Shown here piece by piece: positions 27,036-31,244 of a stretch of 31,244 nucleotides of DNA; within the stretch, counting starts at the first letter, position 1; the number at the start of each line of letters is the position of its first letter. Source of the DNA: CAYJRR01 sp964372275 [NCBI: uncultured bacterium]. GTDB lineage: Bacteria > CAYJRR01. The stretch lies in assembly GCA_964372275.1 (NCBI GenBank), contig CAYJRR010000050.1:1-31244 (forward strand), in the 5' to 3' direction. Under the pieces are notes generated by a model. It saw nothing but the letters and a program-made list of their open reading frames with translations. It was not told the origin of the DNA and searched no databases. The translations under genes and the position numbers were made by a program.

Positions 27036-28957
27036 TAGGCGACCAGCTCCGCGAACGAGACGCGGCCGAGCGCCATCACCCGCTTCATCGCGTCGACCAG
27101 CTCCGCGCGCCCGCGCCGCGCCATGCGCAGCTGCTCGGCCCGCGTGGGAAAGGCCATGTTCGCCCGCGCCGCGCGTTGCAACGCCGGGGTCAGGATCCCG
27201 AGAAGCGTCTCCTGCCAGCGCGGGTCGTGCACCGACAGCCACCCGGCGAGCGCCTTGACGTCGACCTCGAGCATCAGGTCTGCCTGCGCCTCGCGCGGCA
27301 GCTTCAGCAGCATGTCGGGGTAGAGGATGTTGTAGTACCAGAAGGGGTAGGACCCGTTCCAGCGCTTGAGCGCCCCGTCCAGCAGCGCCTGCCGCTCGGC
27401 GTCGGTGAGGTGCGTGAACAGCACCGAGAGCGCCCCCGGCGCGTCGAACTCGCGACCCAGGTCGACGATGCCGCTCGCCTCCTGCTTCGGCGGCGCCGGC
27501 AGCGGGCGCCCCATCCGCGCCGCATCCAGCGCGGCGAACAGGTGGGCCCGCTCGTCGTTGGAGACGCGGTTCGACAGCAGCAGCTGCGTGCCGAGCAGCG
27601 ATCGGAACGTGGGCTGCAGGCTGCGGGTCACCTCGTGCTGGATGTCGACCGGCACCATCGCGAACAGGAGCGCCGCGTGGCGAGGCGAGAGCGCCTCGAT
27701 CAGGTTCGCCACCCCGGCGCTGCCGAAGTCCTCGCGGATGGAACGGTAGAGGTCGGCGTCGTGCTGCGACAGGAGCGACGACGAGATCGCGTGGTGGTTG
27801 AGAGTGCGGAAGAACTCGGCGTCCGAGGGGAGCGGCTGGTTGTCGAGGTTCCGCAGGTACTCGGCGAACTCCACTTTGCGCGCCGCGAGGTCGCCGTCGG
27901 AGGAGAAGGTCAACGCCAGGCGGTCCTTGAAGACGTGGATCGCTTTCGCGAGCAGCGCGAACTCCCCCGCCTTGAGCCACTGGTGCAGCAGCGCCACCAC
28001 CACGCTCTCGTCGCGCTCCATCTCCGCCTTCGAGATCCGTTCGTTCCACAGCGCCCGAGCCTCGTCGACGAACGCCTGGTCCTGCTCGTCGGGGGTCTTC
28101 TGTTCGGCCGCGGCCCTCTCCGCCGCGCTTTGGATCGGCGCGGCCTCGGTCGACGCCGGGAGGCCGCCATCGGCTGCGGGCCCGAGCGCCCCGGCGGCGA
28201 GCTGCGCCGCCATCATCTTCTCTTCGATCGACTCCTTCCCGAGGCGGCGAAGTGCCCAGATGACGGAGAGCGTCGCCAGGGTCACCAGGAGCAGCGCGAT
28301 CATCCAGGAGAAGTGCGGCAGCAGCGCGACCCACAGCTCCCGCACGGCCACCGCGCCGTCCCAGGTCGTCGGCGGCGTCGGCGCGGGGGCCGGCGTCGCC
28401 GCCGGACGCGGCGTCGGCTCGGGGGTCGGCTGCGAAACCCCAAGGCTCGGCGAGATCGGGTCGAGGAGCTGGCGACCGACCGTGACCTTCAGCCATCCCT
28501 TCGAGAGGCGCTGCTCCAGCCGGCGCACCAGCGCCTGCACGTCGCGCGCGGGGACCGATTTCTCGTGCGCGAAGTCGCACTGCGCCTGGGTGAGGTACTC
28601 CTGCGCCGGGACGGCCCCCGGCCCCTCCTGCTGGGGGATCCCCGGCAGCGAGGAGCTGCGCGGCAGGTCGACCACCGCGTGGTCCCGGTAGACGCAGCCC
28701 TTGGAGACGCACCGCTCCGGCGCGCAGTCCTGGAGCAGGCCCGAGTCGAACCGGCTCTCCAGCTCGCGCAGCTCCACCAGCACCGGCGGCGGGATGTGCC
28801 GCTGCGGAATGGCGGCGGCCCCCGTCTGGGCGGCCGCGGAGTGCGGCAGCACGGCCGCGAGAAGGGGGAGCAGCGCCGCGCCGAGGCGGCCCGAGATCGG
28901 CCGACCACTCGCGCCGGGCGACGGAAGAGGTCTTGAAATCGGCTCGCGGGCACTCAT
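27035..28957 (-). CDS. Single-pass membrane protein with FliG-like cytoplasmic domain
   Basis: Protein of 640 residues in five parts. First, a signal-like segment (24-44). Second, a periplasmic region with four cysteines (C78, C83, C88, C127). Third, a Pro/Thr linker (177-197). Fourth, one membrane helix (about 214-236). Fifth, a long cytoplasmic part. Residues about 415-450 (LIEALSPRHAALLFAMVPVD) resemble a FliG/MgtE-type helical repeat, and 540-637 follow the FliG C-terminal domain almost helix by helix: YPDMLLKLPREAQADLMLEVDVKALAGWL corresponds to the F-E-D-L-V...L-x-x-E-V-D...L-A-x-A-L torque region (written in two parts: YPDMLLKLPREAQADL and MLEVDVKALAGWL), then GILTPALQRAARANM and a final amphipathic helix ending GRVSF. 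Flagellar FliG is soluble and binds MotA; here it is tethered and placed right after MotA and MotB genes, so it may relay stator movement through the membrane. The start overlaps the MotB stop (TGATG). Confidence 0.75.
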   Translation of the reverse strand: MSAREPISRPLPSPGASGRPISGRLGAALLPLLAAVLPHSAAAQTGAAAIPQRHIPPPVLVELRELESRFDSGLLQDCAPERCVSKGCVYRDHAVVDLPRSSSLPGIPQQEGPGAVPAQEYLTQAQCDFAHEKSVPARDVQALVRRLEQRLSKGWLKVTVGRQLLDPISPSLGVSQPTPEPTPRPAATPAPAPTPPTTWDGAVAVRELWVALLPHFSWMIALLLVTLATLSVIWALRRLGKESIEEKMMAAQLAAGALGPAADGGLPASTEAAPIQSAAERAAAEQKTPDEQDQAFVDEARALWNERISKAEMERDESVVVALLHQWLKAGEFALLAKAIHVFKDRLALTFSSDGDLAARKVEFAEYLRNLDNQPLPSDAEFFRTLNHHAISSSLLSQHDADLYRSIREDFGSAGVANLIEALSPRHAALLFAMVPVDIQHEVTRSLQPTFRSLLGTQLLLSNRVSNDERAHLFAALDAARMGRPLPAPPKQEASGIVDLGREFDAPGALSVLFTHLTDAERQALLDGALKRWNGSYPFWYYNILYPDMLLKLPREAQADLMLEVDVKALAGWLSVHDPRWQETLLGILTPALQRAARANMAFPTRAEQLRMARRGRAELVDAMKRVMALGRVSFAELVA

Positions 28958-29583
28958 CAGTGGATCCTCACGATCACGCGGCGGTGGCGGGCGAGCCGGT
29001 GCTCCTCGCCGAGCCCGGCCAGCTCCGTCTCCGGCAGCGGCTTGGTGTCGGCGTACCCCTCGACGCGCACGCGGTCCCGCGGAATCCCGACGTCCTCCAG
29101 CCGCTGGCGCACCACGATCGCCCGCGCGCTGGAGAGCTCCCAGTTGGTCGCGAAGGGACTCCCCTTGGAGACCGGCATCACGTCGGTGTGACCCTCGACG
29201 GCGAAGGAGTAGCGGTTCGAATAGGGGGTCAGCAGTTGCAGCATCGAGGCGACCGTCGCCTCCAGGTCCGGTCGGATGTTCGCCCGCCCGGAGTCGAAGA
29301 CCAGCCCCGAGTTCAGCGACAGCTCCAGACCGTCGGGCGTCTCGTCGGTGCGGACCAGCTCCTGAAGCTGGCGCTTCGCGATCTCGGCGTCGATCTCCTT
29401 GCGGATCGACGCGAGGCTCTGGGGGCTCTCCGCCCCCGACAGGCTCTTCACGATCTGCTGCATCCGACCCTTGCTCAGGTTCGCCGCGGTCAACAGCACG
29501 ACGAAGAAGAGGAGCAGGTTGGTGATGAGGTCGGCGTAGCTCAGGAGCCAGCTCTCCTCGTGTCCTTTGGCTCTCCGTTCCAT
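28957..29583 (-). CDS. MotB-type stator protein with OmpA peptidoglycan-binding domain
   Basis: Protein of 208 residues. A short basic N-terminus leads into one membrane helix, SYADLITNLLLFFVVLL (15-31), whose Asp18 sits where the proton- or sodium-carrying Asp of MotB lies. A linker with a possible plug/amphipathic helix (about 38-75) leads to an OmpA domain (about 90-208) with VEGHTDVMPV (129-138) and the Arg-rich end HRRVIVRI (200-207), which bind the peptidoglycan. MotB pairs with MotA to turn ion flow into torque on a FliG surface. The start directly follows the MotA stop without spacer. Compared with flagellar MotB the protein is short; TolR/ExbD-type proteins lack this OmpA domain, so MotB is the better call. 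Confidence 0.9.
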   Translation of the reverse strand: MERRAKGHEESWLLSYADLITNLLLFFVVLLTAANLSKGRMQQIVKSLSGAESPQSLASIRKEIDAEIAKRQLQELVRTDETPDGLELSLNSGLVFDSGRANIRPDLEATVASMLQLLTPYSNRYSFAVEGHTDVMPVSKGSPFATNWELSSARAIVVRQRLEDVGIPRDRVRVEGYADTKPLPETELAGLGEEHRLARHRRVIVRIH

Positions 29584-30321
29584 CTATCCGACCCGCGTCT
29601 CCGGTCGGAACTGGCTGGCGCTGCGCGCGACCAGCTCGTTCGCCGTCTTCTCGCACCGTTCCAGGAATCCGAGCCGCTCGTCGAGCAGCCCGTTCAGGAA
29701 GTGCCCGACCGGCCCGGCGACGCCTGCGCCGAACGAGACGCCGTAGAGCGTCGCCAGCAGCGCCAGCGACATCGCCGCGCCGATGTTCAGGTCGTCGGTG
29801 TTCATCTTGCTGAACAGCTGCACCATGCCGGTGATCGTCCCCACCATCCCGAACGCCGGACCCAGCTTGGAGAGCATCTCCCAGTTGTTGATCGCCGGCT
29901 GCCAGTAGGCGATCTCGGCGTGCCGGAGCTCCAGGAAGACCTTCGCGCTCGCCACCTCCGGCGCGCGGTTCACCGCCAGGTCGAGGATCTGCTTGATCGC
30001 GGCGAAGCGGCTTTTCTCCGCCAGCGCCAGCGCCTGGCTGCGCTTCCCTTCGTGCCAGAGCTGGCTCAGCTGATCCCGCTCCGCCTCCATCGTCCGGCTC
30101 TCGGTCCCGAAGGTGCGAAGGCCGGGGATGATCTCCTTGAGGCAGAGCACCGTGCGCCAGGCGGTGGTGTGGCTGGAGCTGGCGAGCACCGCGGCGGTCG
30201 AGCCGACCAGCACCATCACCAGGGCGTGCAGGTCGAACGCCGAGACGGTGTGGGTGCTGCCCCGGTCGGTGAAACCGAGCCAGACGACGAAGGCGAGCAA
30301 GACGAATCCGATGAGTTGCAA
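29584..30321 (-). CDS. MotA-type stator protein
   Basis: Protein of 245 residues with four membrane segments: 2-17 (LIGFVLLAFVVWLGF), 32-50, 148-170 and 181-207. The cytoplasmic loop between the second and third carries charged helices (about 58-140), the part that meets FliG in flagellar motors. The conserved Pro in KLGPAFGMVGT (P155) and the TM4 pattern LLATLYGVSFGAG are the standard MotA/ExbB/TolQ proton-channel signature. I chose a TTG start at 30321: it has GAGGAGG five bases upstream and begins exactly at the first membrane segment, whereas the frame upstream is the shadow of the lipoprotein gene. Short for a flagellar MotA (about 285-295) and nearer the minimal stator. Confidence 0.88.
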   Translation of the reverse strand: MQLIGFVLLAFVVWLGFTDRGSTHTVSAFDLHALVMVLVGSTAAVLASSSHTTAWRTVLCLKEIIPGLRTFGTESRTMEAERDQLSQLWHEGKRSQALALAEKSRFAAIKQILDLAVNRAPEVASAKVFLELRHAEIAYWQPAINNWEMLSKLGPAFGMVGTITGMVQLFSKMNTDDLNIGAAMSLALLATLYGVSFGAGVAGPVGHFLNGLLDERLGFLERCEKTANELVARSASQFRPETRVG

Positions 30322-30326
30322 GCGAT

Positions 30327-30333
30327 CCTCCTC
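30327..30333 (-). promoter_or_regulatory. Ribosome binding site fixing a TTG start for the MotA-type gene
   Basis: Minus-strand GAGGAGG, five bases before the TTG at 30319-30321. It is the strongest Shine-Dalgarno match in this operon and sits in the only gap (17 bases) between two of its genes. No ATG or GTG in frame fits the start of the first membrane helix. Confidence 0.75.
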
Positions 30334-30338
30334 GTGCT

Positions 30339-30971
30339 CTACGGCTGGGTCTTCTGCAGCTCCTCGAGCTTCTTCCGCACCGCCGGGTCGCTCTCGATCG
30401 ACTCCACCTCTTCGTAGATCTCGATCGCCTTCTCCCGCTCCCCCATCATCAGCAGCAGCGACGCCTTGGCCCGCAGGAACTCCGGATGCGACGGGTAGCG
30501 TTGCAGCACCGTCTCGCACCACTCCAGCCCCAGCGGGTAGTTCCCCCCCTTGATCGACTCCTGCATCAGCGCGCGCGCCCGGGTGATGCTCACCTCCGGC
30601 GCATCCTGGTCGATGCGTAAGCCCCGGGCGCGGTAGGCCTCGACCAGCGCGCCGTCGGCGCGGGTCGGCGGCGGCGGCACCACCCGCGTCGCCGGGATCG
30701 TCTTCACGTTCTTGCTGCCGGCGCCGTGCTCGATGACGATCCGCTGTCCGCTGGCCAGCACCGGCAGGTCGACCTCGGTGATGAGGCTTCCGTCGTTCCA
30801 GCGGACCTTCATCACCGTCGTCGACCCGAAACCGAACGGCCGCGCCAGCGTCCCCTCCTCCTTGAGCGCGGGGTTCTTCTGCGCCGGCGGCTCGACCAGG
30901 TAGTAGGTGTAGTTGCGCGCCGCGCAGGAGACGAGCGGAACGGAGAGGAGCAGGAGGATCGTTTTCTTCAT
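30339..30971 (-). CDS. Lipoprotein with TPR-like C-terminal helices
   Basis: Protein of 210 residues. The N-terminus is a clear lipoprotein signal (MKKTILLLLSVPLVSC, lipidated Cys16). Residues about 20-95 look beta-rich (YTYYLVEPP, GSTTVMKVRWNDGSLITEV, GQRIVIEHGAGS). A Pro-rich hinge leads to TPR-like helices (about 125-205): GLEWCETVLQRYPSHPEFLRAKASLLL, read as GLEWCETVLQRYPSHPEF plus LRAKASLLL, then GEREKAIEIYEEVES. TPR lipoproteins often serve as assembly factors for outer-membrane machines. The ATG overlaps the stop of the upstream barrel-like gene (ATGA). Probably outer-membrane anchored in the periplasm. Confidence 0.82.
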   Translation of the reverse strand: MKKTILLLLSVPLVSCAARNYTYYLVEPPAQKNPALKEEGTLARPFGFGSTTVMKVRWNDGSLITEVDLPVLASGQRIVIEHGAGSKNVKTIPATRVVPPPPTRADGALVEAYRARGLRIDQDAPEVSITRARALMQESIKGGNYPLGLEWCETVLQRYPSHPEFLRAKASLLLMMGEREKAIEIYEEVESIESDPAVRKKLEELQKTQP

Positions 30972-31244
30972 GGGAGGAAGGGGAGGAACGAGCTGTTGAG
31001 GAGCGAAACGCCGACGCCGTAGCGGCCGTTGGTCGAGGCCGAGAGCGTGAGGCCGTAGTTCGACTGGGCGATCGGAATCCGGGCGATGAAGACGGCGGTG
31101 AGCAGCGGGTCGAGGATCTCGGTGTTGTCTTCGGTGATGCTGCGCACCAGCGCGGTCGGGAAGCTCATCAGCACCTTCCCCCCCACCAGCACGTTCCGTG
31201 CGCTCGGCACCGCGCGGTAGTAGCCGCCGCCGATCCACATCACC
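30968..31244 (-). CDS. Partial barrel-like protein at the right window edge
   Basis: Ninety-one visible residues up to the stop, open to the right edge, so the start is outside the window. The visible part alternates strands of membrane-barrel character with Gly/Tyr turns (WIGGGYYRAVPSARNVLVGG, LTAVFIARIPIAQSNYGLTL, GRYGVGVSLLNSSF). It ends in FLPFLP, not a perfect terminal-Phe signal but Phe/Leu-rich. I infer a second outer-membrane barrel or beta-rich periplasmic protein of the same operon. Its stop overlaps the lipoprotein ATG (ATGA), showing that the operon continues to the right. Confidence 0.6.
   Translation of the reverse strand, partial: VMWIGGGYYRAVPSARNVLVGGKVLMSFPTALVRSITEDNTEILDPLLTAVFIARIPIAQSNYGLTLSASTNGRYGVGVSLLNSSFLPFLP

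Noticed and set aside
27035-30321. Interpretation of the MotA/MotB/FliG-like genes as part of a flagellar operon
   Set aside because: No other flagellar gene is present, the FliG-like protein has a membrane helix and periplasmic region, and the neighbours are outer-membrane and lipoprotein genes.
27035-30321. Zorya-type anti-phage defence system (ZorA/ZorB motor)
   Set aside because: Zorya needs ZorC/ZorD or ZorE effectors (helicase or nuclease), and none is present; the neighbours are envelope proteins.

Overview
The window is high-GC, densely coded bacterial chromosome. Signal peptides, lipoboxes, outer-membrane barrels, OmpA-type peptidoglycan-binding domains and an AgmX-type domain point to a diderm (Gram-negative) organism. 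I infer a deep-branching group such as Acidobacteriota, or a myxobacteria-like lineage; no marker in the window settles this.

Left part (1-7001): the 3' end of clpX and a small DUF2795 protein on the plus strand face a minus-strand molybdenum-hydroxylase operon. That operon reads molybdopterin subunit, 2Fe-2S subunit, FAD subunit, then a nitrilase-fold protein that has lost two of its three catalytic residues. Each junction is a 4-base ATGA/GTGA overlap. The 2Fe-2S gene carries a long imperfect hairpin repeat that is translated as a low-complexity tail. A beta-propeller gene lies just upstream on the same strand.

Middle (7246-15372): on the plus strand, a lipoprotein is paired with a Tat-exported DUF1501 protein. 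These are followed by mocA-like and xdhC genes, which fit maturation of the molybdenum hydroxylase, then a pterin-4a-carbinolamine dehydratase, citrate synthase and Lon protease.

15373-21342: a secreted endonuclease/exonuclease/phosphatase-fold protein, an acidic lipoprotein (convergent, separated by a perfect 17-bp stem), a PEBP-family protein, a small OmpA-domain protein, tRNA-Val and tRNA-Asp behind a good promoter, a 5'-truncated tyrosine integrase lying against tRNA-Asp, and a BNR-repeat protein paired with a MoaD/ThiS-like protein.

Right part (21632-31244, minus strand): at least nine touching or overlapping genes form what looks like an undescribed ion-driven trans-envelope machine. 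In transcription order they are a barrel-like protein cut by the window edge, a lipoprotein with TPR-like helices, a MotA-type stator, a MotB-type stator with an OmpA domain, a single-pass membrane protein whose cytoplasmic end resembles the rotor protein FliG, a large Cys-rich lipoprotein, an outer-membrane barrel, a large exported helical protein, and an inner-membrane-anchored AgmX-domain protein. No other flagellar gene is present here. I infer that the stator drives the FliG-like domain and passes the movement across the envelope to the lipoprotein and barrel components. Gliding, surface transport or envelope maintenance are all possible roles.
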